Source of the DNA: Ananas comosus
Taxonomy: Eukaryota; Streptophyta; Magnoliopsida; Poales; Bromeliaceae
Assembly (NCBI RefSeq): GCF_001540865.1
Contig: NC_033641.1
Coordinates: 3,716,540-3,780,539 of the forward strand
Direction: 5' to 3'
DNA: 64,000 nt
The position numbers and the translations under genes are program-made. This document shows positions 33,086 to 44,215 of the stretch, in pieces (position 1 is the stretch's first letter; each line of letters starts with the position of its first letter). Below the pieces are notes generated by a model, which ran no database searches, had not been told where the DNA came from, and saw nothing but the letters and a program-made list of their open reading frames with translations.

Positions 33086-33965
33086 CAAGTAGGTTTTCTC
33101 CGATTAGCATAAGAATAGAAACTTCTCTTTTCTTTTTTTTTTTTTTTTTTTTTCTTTACAACTTATCCCTTCATCTTCCAAACAATAAATGGATGAATTT
33201 TATTTATTGGATTATTCTAAAAATCCTTTTCAGGTACCTTTCTCACTCCTTAATTTTTACTAAATTAATGGATATTGAATATTTTATGTGTTAGTAATTA
33301 TATTTTCTGCATCAACTTGCCTTGAATTTGATGAGGATCGGAATTTTAAAAAGGGATATTATAGGCCCATTTAGGATTTCTTTGTGGGCTTGAAACGATT
33401 TAATGCGATATGCTTGCTAAATTATAAGTTTATTAATACTGTTAGTTATATTTTTATTTATACAAATAAATTTAAATTATCTTTATATATATGTACTGTA
33501 TTTATTTTTTATGTCTTTTATGTGTTATTTATTTTTTTCTACTTATATCATGACAAAAAAAATCATATCTATTATTGTTTTCGGATTTTCCTTTTTTTTT
33601 TGATTTATCATGAATCTGCCTTATAGTAATTTAGTTAATTTCATGTGTAAAGAATTAATTGGTCATTTCTTTTTGTATGAATTTAATTTAACTGAGTCTA
33701 TTGTAAATAGTTTTTTGTTTTTTGTTTCTTCTTATCGGTTCTACGTACAATCTGTATCTTGAATTGCAATTAATTAGTCTCGCGCGCGTGATCCGTTAAT
33801 CCTCATGTTTTGATCGTCTTTGCTCTATTATTGGATAGTTCTACAAGTAATTTATAGGTATTTGTTATGTGATTTTTGACACACGTCAATACTTTAGTTT
33901 TATGAAATAACTTATATGAGTTTTTAATATAAATAAAAAAATAAATTAGAATATACTTTAATATT
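33086..33965. other. AT-rich non-coding spacer
   Basis: It contains a T run (33129-33151) and A/T-rich DNA. The 80-aa frame at 33384-33626 is Phe/Tyr/Ile-rich because of composition and is not a gene. At 33966-33995 the text CAAGTGCAAAGCACGCGCGA resembles an inverted Helitron 3' end but lacks the CTAG. Confidence 0.5.
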
Positions 33966-34296
33966 AACAAGTGCAAAGCACGCGCGAAACATGCATTTAA
34001 TACATTATTATTATATGTAGAAATAGTAGTTAATTAGTTTGGCTGGTTTTGCTTGTCTTTGTTGGGCCGACTCATCCGTCTGAGGTTAGGGTTTGAAAAC
34101 CAAGGATTTGTCACATGGACTTGTCTCTCGTAGGTTCCCTATTAGCTGACGAGTAATTCCCCCCACTCTCTCGTATAGGGTAGTAATTGTAGGGTAGCAT
34201 ACGTACATGTAGTAGATGCCGTACAGCGAGCATGGGTAGAGAGCAGCCTTATACGCAAATAAAATGCAATTGTTCATTTAGGAACAATTAAGATAA

Positions 34297-34466
34297 CTTA
34301 CCGGCTGTCTATAGCGCATGTGACAAAAAACTTGATAGTTGGTGCTCGAAATTTCAAGTTCGAATTCTAGTTGATTTACATTTTCAGTTAAATTTATTTC
34401 TAAATGAAATAAACGAAGCGGATATATAGGCATATAGCATGCTACCTTTCTCTCAAACAAAAAACA
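34297..34466 (+). mobile_element. tRNA-derived SINE, copy 2
   Basis: Perfect 14-bp duplications AACAATTAAGATAA (34283-34296 and 34467-34480) flank it. The plus strand starts with a tRNA-like head. The box A region is TAGCGCATGTGAC (34312-34324) and box B is AAGTTCGAATTCTAG (34359-34373). The body includes AAATGAAATAAACGAAGCGG and the 3' end is A-rich (CAAACAAAAAACA). It would be transcribed by RNA polymerase III from the internal boxes. Confidence 0.88.
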
Positions 34467-34480
34467 AACAATTAAGATAA

Positions 34481-34849
34481 GTCCATAAATTCATATTCTT
34501 CTTTTTTTTAAATTAAAAAATAAAATTAATTATTATTTGCCAGCTAAGATCCTCATTACCATTTTTTATTTTTTTTAACAGTAATTTTATACAATTTGAT
34601 ATGTCATTGGAAGAAACTTTTTTTTATTATTATGAATGATTAATTTATAATGGACCTAGATCAAATAAGATATAACAACACATTTAAAGAGCTCAGGCAA
34701 GGAAAAAAAAAAAAAAAACCTCAGTTTTATTTTTTAATGTCAAACAAACGCGTTCTTTGGATGTAAAGTGTACAAAAGTTTCAGTATCCCTTACATGCTG
34801 TTTTGTATAGAAGGCACTGTTAGTGTATGTATTCAAAAAATAGAGGTTA
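34481..34849. other. AT-rich spacer with poly(A)
   Basis: A-tracts (34702-34718) and T-rich DNA are seen. The part next to 34850 was joined to 52109 before element A inserted and may be the end of the copia LTR described at 52104-52649. Confidence 0.4.
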
Positions 34850-34854
34850 GTTAC

Positions 34855-35543
34855 TGTTGGTGCCAATAGAGTAGTGCCACGAGGTGAATCGGTGCACAGC
34901 TCAGCTAGGGACTCCAAAGCTAGAAAAAATAACATATGGTGCCGGGAGCAGAGGATGAATAGCTGCAAACCGCTGACGGTTTTCATGCGGTTAAGATCGT
35001 CTTGCAGGCCTAGAAAATAGGGAGAAGTGGCCGATCATGTAGATAACTGAATAACAACAGGCAGAATATAAATAAACAAATGACGCCTGGAAGAGGGGTC
35101 TTTTCCCTTGCAAATAAAAGACCACCTTCAATTTCTATGCATTTTTCTTATTTTTTGGGAGTAGTCTACTTGTAATCTTTTTCTTTCCCGCATTTACTAT
35201 CTTTTTTAGGAGTAATTTTTAAGTTAGATTTCTGGAGTCTGTATGTCGCATAGGCACACTCTCTATTTGTACAAGTTCCCAATTTTAGTTTAATTTATAA
35301 AAGCATTCGACTCTTCAGCCGACCCAAAAATACTGCGCATTCTGTATATTCGGCTTATTCAACCGAATCGACTCCACAACAGAAGGTTTCGAACTCGGCT
35401 GATCCGATCCCTCATCAGCCGAATCGCTTGATCTGTCGAAGGGCGCAAACTTCGAGGGTCACCACGTGAAGCCGTTTCGTATGTCTACACGCTTCCCTAG
35501 GGAAATCTTTAACTAGGTCAAAGATTAAGAAATTCGGCTTGCA
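34855..35543 (+). mobile_element. 5' LTR of element A
   Basis: TGTTGGTGCC...GGCTTGCA. It has a 3' part rich in TCGGCT/AGCCGA words, also found in the element's body. There is no strong TATA box; TATAAAAGC lies at 35295-35303. Confidence 0.9.
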
Positions 35544-35551
35544 GTAATTTT

Positions 35552-35569
35552 TGGCATACCCGATGGGAC
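35552..35569 (+). other. Primer-binding site of element A
   Basis: TGGCATACCCGATGGGAC lies eight bases after the LTR end. The same place in element B reads TGGCACGCCCGGTGGGAC. The TGG start fits a tRNA 3' end, but I could not assign the tRNA. Confidence 0.65.
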
Positions 35570-35610
35570 CACTTTTCAAGTAAACTTGTGTTTCCAATTA
35601 TTAAAAAATT

Positions 35611-36126
35611 ATGGCTGGTGACAATGCCATGAACCTTCGCAATAGAGTCATTCTACGAAATTCTGGGAACGATCAAGCTAATAATACAGAGAGCACGAAT
35701 GAGCGCCATGTAGTCTTGCCGGTCGAAGGTGAGACTAGAGGTCAATCAGACCAGCAAGAGCCAAGTTTGGCTCAGGCACTCGAACAGATGACACGAGTCT
35801 TACAAGTATTGGACCAAAACAGTCACAGGAGTACTGCTCATCTGGATGCAGTTTTAACCGTAATTATGGCTTCCAACGAGAATATTGCCTGAATTGGGCA
35901 AATATTAATAGAAAATGAACAACCCATAGCGGGTCTACAGGGGCCTATGCGTACACCAGTGTTACAAAATCCCGTGACACCGGTAAACACTCAGCCTCAG
36001 GGAGCACCTTTCTAGGCTGCTTATAGACCGGCGACTACAAACGCCAGTCAATAGCCCGAAGTGGCGTTGGGATTACCTCCTCCGCCACCATTGGCAGCAT
36101 ATTAGCCCCAAAATGCGGGGATTAGA
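35611..36126 (+). pseudogene. Element A gag, part 1
   Basis: The ATG at 35611 gives MAGDNAMNLRNRVILRNSGN. It aligns residue by residue with the intact Gag of element B (58029-59729). A Gln/Pro-rich segment follows. In-frame stops occur at 35890 (TGA), 36013, 36052 and 36103 (TAG). At the first the B homologue has CGA, and at the TAGs it has Gln. The gene is interrupted at 36126 by a solo LTR and continues at 38789. Confidence 0.85.
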
Positions 36127-38783
36127 TGTCACGCCCCGGGACCGATACCAATTTGGTCCGACCCGAGCACGTCAAACATACGCCGAACGGACAGAGTTTC
36201 CCCTATCCGCCCAAGGCTCATCACCTGTACATTTTCAACAAGAAGTGCACTAGCGAAGACATACACAAACGGCTTACAAGAGGGTAAGCAATAGCCATGA
36301 GTGAAAGAAAGGGAACTAAACATCTACTCAAGTATTATGATTCAACTTTTGATCACATACATGTATCTATTTCATCCAACTTGTACATTCATGATTCTTT
36401 ACATTGCTTGCATCATTTCTTTTATATCACATTGGCTCAAAATAAACATTACATTCTTTTCTTTCTTTGCTTTATACATCAACATCTTAAATCATCAAAT
36501 ACAAAAGATGATAAAAGGGTAAACTACTAACAAAATATAAAGCTCGACTTGGGTGGCCACTGTCTAGGGTGCGATACCTTTACCGCGGTCGCTCGCCGGC
36601 TGGCTCGGTCCCGGCTCTGTGGAATAGTGGGGTGAGAACTACAACAAAGTTTCCAGTGGGTTCGGCCCCAATCTCACCGACTTTCCCACTAGGACTGACT
36701 CAGGCATAATAGAAAGGATAAGCAGAATAGTAACCAAACTATAATCATGATGCTAATATGCCTGAACAATAAAGCAAGAAATATGCTCAACGTAAATCAT
36801 GCAAGTATGCAAGTTCTTTGTTCTTTACTCTTTATTCTTTAATCTTTGTTCTTTGTTCTTTAATCTCACGGCTAACCCGGGGGTTTCGCCACATTAACTT
36901 GCCCACATTAAGTCCATCATCGCGGGCCCTCAGCTGCCTCCCGCTAAGACCGTCCTCGGGTTTACTCCAACCCGTGATGCAAAACTCCGGAGCGCATCGC
37001 TCGAGGGGGAGCGACCGCCCTCGAGCACGGAACTCATAGCAAGTATGATCGATCCTTAACTCTAAGGATATATAGTTCAATCATTGTCTTTACACTAACT
37101 CTAGTGTTCTTTACATCACTTTATTTTGCTAACTCTAGCAATCATTGTTCTTTAACTTTACTCGTTCTTTATGCCATACTTTGCATTAACTTTAACCATT
37201 ATCATTGTTCTTTTCATCACATTGATTCTTTGAGGCCACACACTAACTCTAGTGTCGACTATATACTTTCGAATGCCACTCGATCTATGCTCTTGTGTCA
37301 CTTTGTTCTTTTATCTCATTAGGTTCTCACATTACCTCTCATGCATATATAGGGTGTTATAGGTTCTCAACCAACTAGAAATGCACGTGTACTCACATCA
37401 TGCAACATTTACATAATTATCATCACATTTTACCCTACAATGCATGCAACAACATATACATAAATGCTCAATTAAATGACACATTAGGCATAGAGGGAAT
37501 TCCAACAAGTTTGGATTGCACCACCCACCTCGTAGGGGTACTAGGGTGCTACGGTGATTTTCTTGGGATTCTTAGACTCCCAGTTCGTCACCTACGGCAA
37601 AACGAAGCCCCATTAGGCCATTTTGCTCATATCTTTACATTGGCTTTTCGTAACGTTAATCCGAGCACACCAACGCGTCGGAAATACCCCCAATTAGGTT
37701 TCTAGAGGGTCAATTTCATTTTTGAACCTCTACAAGCAAAAGTCCCAATTTGGGTGCCCTAGCTCATAACATATATCAAACCTAGGGTTTGATCTCTTAA
37801 AGAAGCAAAAGTAAGCTTCAAATCATGTAAAGGTTCCATTTGAACCATCCTTAGCTCAATCAAAACCCATTTTAGGGTTTCATCATGAGAGGGGTTGGAG
37901 CTTTCCTCTAAGCTTCACCTTCCACACCAATCTATGGTTTTGATCTCAAAAGGAAGCAAAAGATAGCTCCAAATACTCTAAAGGTTCTATAAAAACCATT
38001 CTTATCTTAATCCAAACCCTGGCTTGGGTTCTACCATGAATAGGGTTCAAGCTTACCTCTAAGCTTGCTGCAAAGAGGAAGGAGAGGAGGTAGCTTATGT
38101 TGCTCCAAAGAGGAAGAAGAGGAGGTAGCTTCACTTCTTAGCTTCTCCTTCACCTCATTTCTCCTTTTCTTCTTCTTCTTTTCCCTTTTCCTTTCTTTCT
38201 TTTCCTTGTCTTCTTCTTTTCCTTCTTATCTTCTAGAGAGAGAAAGAGAGAAGAGAGGGAGTGTGAGGGAGTAAAATGAGAGAAATATCCCATTTACCCC
38301 TTAACATAACCCCATATGATGCATAATTGCATTTGGGTCCCACAACTTTAATCTTATCACACTGCCAGAACTGGGCAGTTTTCGAGTTCGGGGACCGGTC
38401 TCCCCGACTTGGGACCGGTCCCAGAGAGCTCTCCCCGCGGGCCGCGCGATGCAACCGGTCTCTCCCAGAGGGACCGATCTCTCGGGGACCGGTCTCTCCC
38501 CGCAGGTACCGGTTCCCGAGAGCTGGTTTTCTGGGACTTAGCCGATTTTTCAGCTTTCTCAGTTTTCACGCGTTCGGGGACCAGTCTCTCCCACAAGGGA
38601 CCGGTCCCCGAGAGCTCAAAAACTGCAGTTTGCAGATTTTTGATTCCTTAGTTCTAGAAAACCTCCTACAACACGCTTTTCGTCATTTTAACACCTTCGG
38701 ACTTTCCGAAATGTACCATCCTCACACTTTGGTCAATTTGACTAAAGTTCGATATTTATTTTTCGAATTTTCGGTATATTACA
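36127..38783 (-). mobile_element. Solo LTR inside gag of element A, TSD TTAGA
   Basis: Ends TGTCACGCCCCGGGACC and TTTTCGGTATATTACA, with perfect TTAGA repeats (36122-36126 and 38784-38788). Landmarks: stem remnant near 36629-36660, CTTTGTTCTTT low-complexity DNA (36818-36865), CT-rich leader near 38160-38230, and palindromes at 38395-38615. It is antisense to its host. Its U3 start (TGTAATATACCGAAAATTCG on the minus strand) groups it with the LTRs at 16578 and 52783. Confidence 0.93.
38395..38615. promoter_or_regulatory. GGGACCGGTCYC palindrome cluster
   Basis: GGGACCGGTCTC (38392), GGGACCGGTCCC (38412), CAACCGGTCTC (38452), GGGACCGGTCTC (38485), GTACCGGTTCCC (38507), GGGACCAGTCTC (38577) and GGGACCGGTCCC (38597) are mostly 20-22 bp apart and are followed by CGAGAG words. 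They occupy the U3 position. Confidence 0.55.
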
Positions 38784-38788
38784 TTAGA

Positions 38789-40117
38789 GCTGGGGGGCAA
38801 GGCCCTAATGCTATACAAGGAGCGAATCCTGCAATACATAATTATGGACTTCCTCCAGGGCCGAATCCGGCTCAAGCACAAGCTCTGGTTACCGTACAAG
38901 GGAATAATAATAAGCTGTATGCTCAGCTCGAGGAAGCTATCTAGAAAACCTTCGGAGTAGGGGCCAGGCCAGTGATGCGGCCTATGTTTCGATCCCCTTA
39001 CCCCGCAAATATAGATGCAGAACATCCTTACCCGGCAAATTGGAAAATGCTGAAATTTGATAAATTTTTCGGCGACGAAACCGAAAATACGGTTGGGCAC
39101 ATCGCACGATTTACAGCCCAATGTAGAGAGGCCATCGCAAATCCTTTTCTAAAACTTAGATTATTTAATATTTAGTTAACCAAGACTACATTTACTTGGT
39201 ATACGAGTCTACCAGCCAATTCCGTCCGAGATTGGGACGAATTGGAAAGAAAATTCCGTGAACAATTCTATAGATCGGAACCAAAGCTGTCGATTGCTGA
39301 TCTAGCCCAGTTTCAACAAAAGTCAGGAGAATCGGTTGAAGAATATTTAAACCAATTTAAAACGGCGAGAAGCCGTTGCTTTGTTAGAATGGCAGAGTTA
39401 GAATTTGCTAAAATGGCATTCAATGGTCTATATTTCACGATAAATACTTTCCAAATCTATATGATTTAGGAGTTCGAGTTGCTCAATATGAGCAATTTAG
39501 AAAAGGCAATAATGAAGATCTGCCTAGGTGGAGCCAAAGCAAAGATTGGAACAAAGGAAAGGAGAAAATATCTTCTTTGTTGAAGAATCTTTGGCTCAAG
39601 ATGAGCCGAATACATCTGATGAAACAGAAGATTCGGTTGACGAAGTCGAAGTTAACGTGGCAGAAATGGTAAAAAACCATCAGCCGTAGAAATGTGCTTT
39701 ACTCAAATCGACTAAGGCCAGTGAAGCTAAAGCACGAGTAGCTGCATACACATACTCTTTTGATGTTTCGAAAACCGATTTGATTTTTGATCGGTTATTA
39801 AAAGACTGGAGAATCCAACTCCAAGAGGGTCAAACGATACCCCCTGGAGAAGAATTGAAAAGGAGGAGATATTGTAAGTGGCACCACTCATGGAACCACA
39901 GAATAAATAATTGTACTGCCTTTAAAAGGCAGATCCAAAAGAAAATAAATGAAGGTCGGCTCATATTTGCCGACCAAGAAAATAAAAACATGGAGGTTGA
40001 CAAAAATCCATTTCCTTTACAGGTTAACATGGTGGATCTCAAAGAAAAAGCTCCTGCAAGTAGGAAGACGGATGAAGATATCGCGTATACCAAGAGGACG
40101 TTACAGCTATGCATATG
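38789..40117 (+). pseudogene. Element A gag, part 2
   Basis: It resumes after the TTAGA duplication. The Gag core is clear: RSPYPANIDAEHPYPANWKM, ENTVGHIARFTAQCREA, WYTSLPANSVRDWDELE, EQFYRSEP, SGESVEEYLNQFKTARSRCF. Stops lie at 38942 and 39174. A deletion/frameshift near 39440 removes about ten residues that B still has. From 39780 the C-terminus is open again: FDRLLKDWRIQLQEGQTIPP, then the CHHC-like knuckle RYCKWHHSWNHRINNCTAFK (Tat signature), then FADQENKNMEVDKNPFPLQV. Confidence 0.85.
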
Positions 40118-41155
40118 ATGCAAGGCCGAGATGACGAGACGAGATTGGGAGGCGATTATCCATGAAAAGAAATTGTACGGGGAATGGAAGGAGTTTATGG
40201 CATTTCTCGAAGAATGGGAAGACTTACCCGAGGCAGAGAAACATTCGGAAGATGGTTCAGAAGAAGGTTCCAATGATTCCGAATAGGAAATTATTTCCAT
40301 GAAAGACAAGAAAGACCTGTTAATGCAAAAGGTCTTAAATGATTATTATAATCGGCGAAATGAGGACTGAAATAGCCGAAGAAGTTACCCTGAAAAGCCC
40401 TTCGGCTCCCAACAAAAATTGCCAGGATATCGGCCAAACTAGCAACATCAAGCCAGGTCGAGACCTGAACCTGAATTTGAAGGAATAATTGAGGGCGACA
40501 TCGAATTTCTCGGTCGGAGATTAGTTAATGAACTCGGCATTCAACCCTGGCCGAGACCGTGGGAGAGAAGAGAAATGCTGAGAGATCATCTTAGGACTGT
40601 AAAAGTACCATCGAATGTGCCAATTGATCAATGGCACACAACAAAAGCACCGGCCAAATAGCATGGGCCGATGTTAACAAAGACCCAGAAGCGTCAGCAG
40701 CAAAGACTACAAGCCGAAGAAAGACAACAGGAAGAGCCTAAAGAGATGAAACCGAATGTATGGAGGCGACCGTATAAGCCACAGCTGTCTTTTCTGTTCA
40801 TGAAGAATGACCATGAGGCAGGCGGTTCGACGCCGTACCATGGTTAAAGTCTAAAGTTGAGCGACCACACCTGGCTGAGCCAGAAAAGAAGGCAACTAGG
40901 AAGGAGCTGGAAGAAAAAATCGCTTCTCTAGAAACTATAATCAAGCGGGTAGGTGATCTCCTAAGGAGAGAGAGGCTCAAATGGAGAGCGATTCCTCAGC
41001 CGAGACGACGAAGGAATTAGAAGAGAAAAAATAAAAAATACAAGAGAAATCGGTTGATGAAGGTTCGGCCGATATAAGCATGGTGTACACTTTGCCTCAA
41101 TTACTCAAGGCAGAGTCCGTTGAATATGAAGAAACAGTCTACGATGGAGAGGAGC
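40118..41155 (+). pseudogene. Element A gag-protease linker, degraded
   Basis: It matches the B region 57473-57760 (RCKAEMTxxDWEAI, EFMAF.E.W.DLPE, SMKDKKDLLMQKVLNDYYN). Later text (GDIEFLGRRLVNELGIQPWP, VPSNVPIDQWHT) is typical of the linker before the protease in Tat elements. There are many stops and frameshifts after 40380. It is cut at 41155 by a solo LTR. Confidence 0.65.
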
Positions 41156-43582
41156 TGTCACGCCCCGAGACCCGGCGGAAACCCGCCCGGTGCGTGTCCA
41201 GACCCGCCATATGTCCACAACATATAAGGCGTCTACAACAAAGCGATAAATAAAGCAATAATAAAGGAACATCTAGGAGTATCAGAGCATACAACAACTA
41301 GATTCTAGAATAAGGAGGTAAATAAAAGAGCTAAATCCACTAATGAAAGCATGAAGTAGTACAATAAGGAACCCAAATACAAGTGCTAATCATATGAAAA
41401 TAGTGGTCTTTATGCATGGATACAAAAACTCTCACTCTCTACCAAGATACAATAATAGAGAGAAAACTACCTAATAGCAAAAATATACTCCTCGCTAGCT
41501 AGCTATGCGATCTCCTTGCCACGATCTCGAGCCTCCACCGGTGCGGATGGCTCTGAAAAAAAAAAATATCAATAAACAGGGGCGTGAGAACTATTAAACA
41601 ATAGTTTCCAGTGGGCAATTACTGACCTCAGTGAAATACACCACTAGGCAAAAAGTAAAGGTAGTAAGTTCTAACATTTAATTAGAATGAATAACATGTA
41701 CACTAAACATGAATGAAGTTTGAAAAACTACTATGCCTCTACTTAGCATGGATTTGCATAAGTGTAAATGTTATTCTAACATGAATATGTGTATGTATAA
41801 ACAACATATTGTCCACAAGCACAACTAGTAAAATGTCATTGTTGACTAGCTTGTCCAATGTTTACTTTGCATTTTGTCCAATAATATTCTAATCATGTAG
41901 GACCTACCCGTGGATAGTCCGGCTTGCGCCGTGCCTAATGGCCCCGTGGTAGTCAACATTCCCACTCTAGGAATGAGCCTCTCCCATGGCATCCCATTTC
42001 GGCGCCCAATCCCGCACGGGCGAGCTTATGTCGCGATGGCTATCTCCGGAGTGCCGGCTTGTGGGGAGCGACCCTCACAAGTATGTGCGAATGAGCACAA
42101 TAGCAAGCAAGCGTAAATATCCGTCTCAAGTCCAATGTCATCATGTCTAAAATATGGTATAAGGTCTGTGTCTCAATGGCCTATCACTATGTCATCATGT
42201 CTAAAACATGGTATAAAAGCTAGTGATCCCATGATCTATATCTATGTCATCATGTTGCAGTTTAACCGTTTACTAGGTTGAGTGCCCCTTTATGGCTCTT
42301 TTGTCCACTAAGTCAAACATGAGTTCTAAGCCCAAGAGCATATTATATAAGTCACTTTCTTAGCAAGAAACATGATTCCAAACCATATAATAGAATGCTA
42401 TTCTCATGCATGCTAACAATGCATGTATCTCTCTCTACTATATAGAGGTAATTTTCATAAAATATAACACATGTATTTTAAGCATTCTAAACATCTCGTA
42501 TGCTCTATTTAGTATGAATATGCATGCATTTCTATTTTACGACAATTAAAATGACATAGGAGGAATTTCTCCCTTTTTCGATGAAGTCAAACCCACCAAG
42601 ACTCCTCGCAACCCTTGGTTTGCGCCGACGAAGGTGTCCACTACTCTCCTAGCTCCCTAAAGGTAATATTAAGAGAGTTAAACTCAACAAACAAACAACC
42701 CTAAGGTCAAATATTAATCAACACAAGAAAAGGCCAAAACCTCACCTTATATGGTGAAAATCTCTCTCAATCTCCAAATGAGAGCAAGATCCCCTCAAAT
42801 CCAACCTAAACAAAGGTTCTAATAAGATCAATTGGGCCCCAAAAGCCTCTAATCAAAAACCCCCAAAATAAACCCTAAATTCCACATTCTAGGGTTTCAT
42901 CTCAAGAAATCCTCCAATACATGAATCAAATGCAAGAAACATGTTACTAACCTCTTTAAATGCTCCAAACTAGGTTAGAAATCAACTAGGGTTGAAGATC
43001 TCTCCTCCAACGAGCTTCAACCCGAGCTCCCAAGCTTCTCCCATGGTGGAAATAGCATCAAGATGCAAAAAGGAGCAAAAAGAGGTGTTTAATCCTCAAA
43101 AATCCCAAGAAAAGTCAAAGAAAACCAAAGAGGGGAAGTAGAGAGCTCTTTCACCTTGTTCCCTGCTGGTCCAAGCTCAGGGAACAAGAGATGGGGCGTG
43201 GGGTACTTGTAGTGTTGCTATAATTCCAAAAACACCCCTCAAAAACTGCCAGACTGCAGTGTGCACTGCGTACCGATACCATCGGGCAAGAGTACCGGTA
43301 CCAAGTCAGCCAGATTGCCAACCGAGCCTCGACCGCGCAGGAAAATGCACTGGTACCGGTACCAGTCCGATGCTGTACCGGTACTCAGCCCTGCTGAGGC
43401 AAACCCGAGAGCAACCCAATTTTCTCATTTTTGGGACTTCGGCGCTAAGTTTTAAACCTCGATTCTCGGGATACGAACCATAGGTCGGAACACTGTAAAC
43501 GACCCTCTAGAAAATGTGAAAAAGCTCGAAACACAAATCAAACACTCGAATCTTGCAATTTGCAAAGGTCCAGTGTGTTACA
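41156..43582 (-). mobile_element. Solo LTR inside pol of element A, TSD GGAGC
   Basis: Ends TGTCACGCCCCGAGACC and TCCAGTGTGTTACA, with perfect GGAGC repeats (41151-41155 and 43583-43587). It is 2427 bp. It has the stem-loop (41589-41605), single copies of the words that are tandem arrays in 21222-24074, and a palindrome cluster (43266-43392). It is antisense to the host. Confidence 0.93.
43266..43392. promoter_or_regulatory. ACCGGT palindrome cluster
   Basis: GTACCGATACC (43270), GTACCGGTACCAAG (43292), GTACCGGTACCAGTC (43353) and GTACCGGTACTCAG (43375). Spacing in each pair is 22 bp. Confidence 0.5.
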
Positions 43583-43587
43583 GGAGC

Positions 43588-44215
43588 TCACAGTGGCTCA
43601 GCTCCAGTTGGAAGATGCAAAGGCGGCAGACGTAGTAGTTTTTGAAAAACCATCTATTATACACACAAGATTTGCCAGGCCGTTGTTCATAAGAGCTTTA
43701 ATAGAAGGACGGCCAGTAGGCCTAGTGATGGTAGATGGAGGGGCAATGGTTAACGTCATGCCTACTTCTTTCTTTAAGAAATTAGGCAAAAGTGAAGATG
43801 AACTCAAGCCTACCGACACAATTATGACCGACTTCACTGGCAACGGTCAATAAGCAAGAGGTGTGCTTATGACCGAGCTCACGGTCGGGTCCAAAACTCT
43901 ACAAACAGTTTTTTTCGTAGTGGATGCAAATAGTCACTACAATCTACTGTTCAGGCGTGATTGGATTCACGCAAACGAATGTGTACCATCGACGCTCCAT
44001 GGGAAACTTTTCCAATAGATTGGAGATCGAGTGGAGGAGATCAGGGCCGAGGGACAACCTCAAATGGTGGATGTTAACTAGGAAGGAATTGGCCATATCA
44101 ATTGGGCCGACACTGACCCAGATCAAATCTTATTCATACAGGTCACCGAAGAAGGAGTCCAATTAGTACTTATGAAAGACGAAGAAGCGTTGGTGGCAGC
44201 GGAAGAACCACCAAG
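43588..44215 (+). pseudogene. Element A aspartic protease
   Basis: The protease matures the polyprotein. The active-site loop is VMVDGGAMVNVMP (Asp codon at about 43734), the D-G-G form usual in Tat proteases. It is preceded by RFARPLFIRALIEGRPVGLV and followed by SFFKKLGKSEDELKPTD and, after a TAA at 43851, by ELTVGSKTLQTVFFVV and YNLLFRRDWIHAN (the second conserved segment, usually LGRDWIH). There are further stops near 44017 and 44078. Confidence 0.8.

Noticed and set aside
33384..33626. 80-aa frame with many Phe, Tyr and Ile, looking like a membrane protein
   Set aside because: Extreme T-richness on the plus strand explains the hydrophobic residues, and nothing supports expression.
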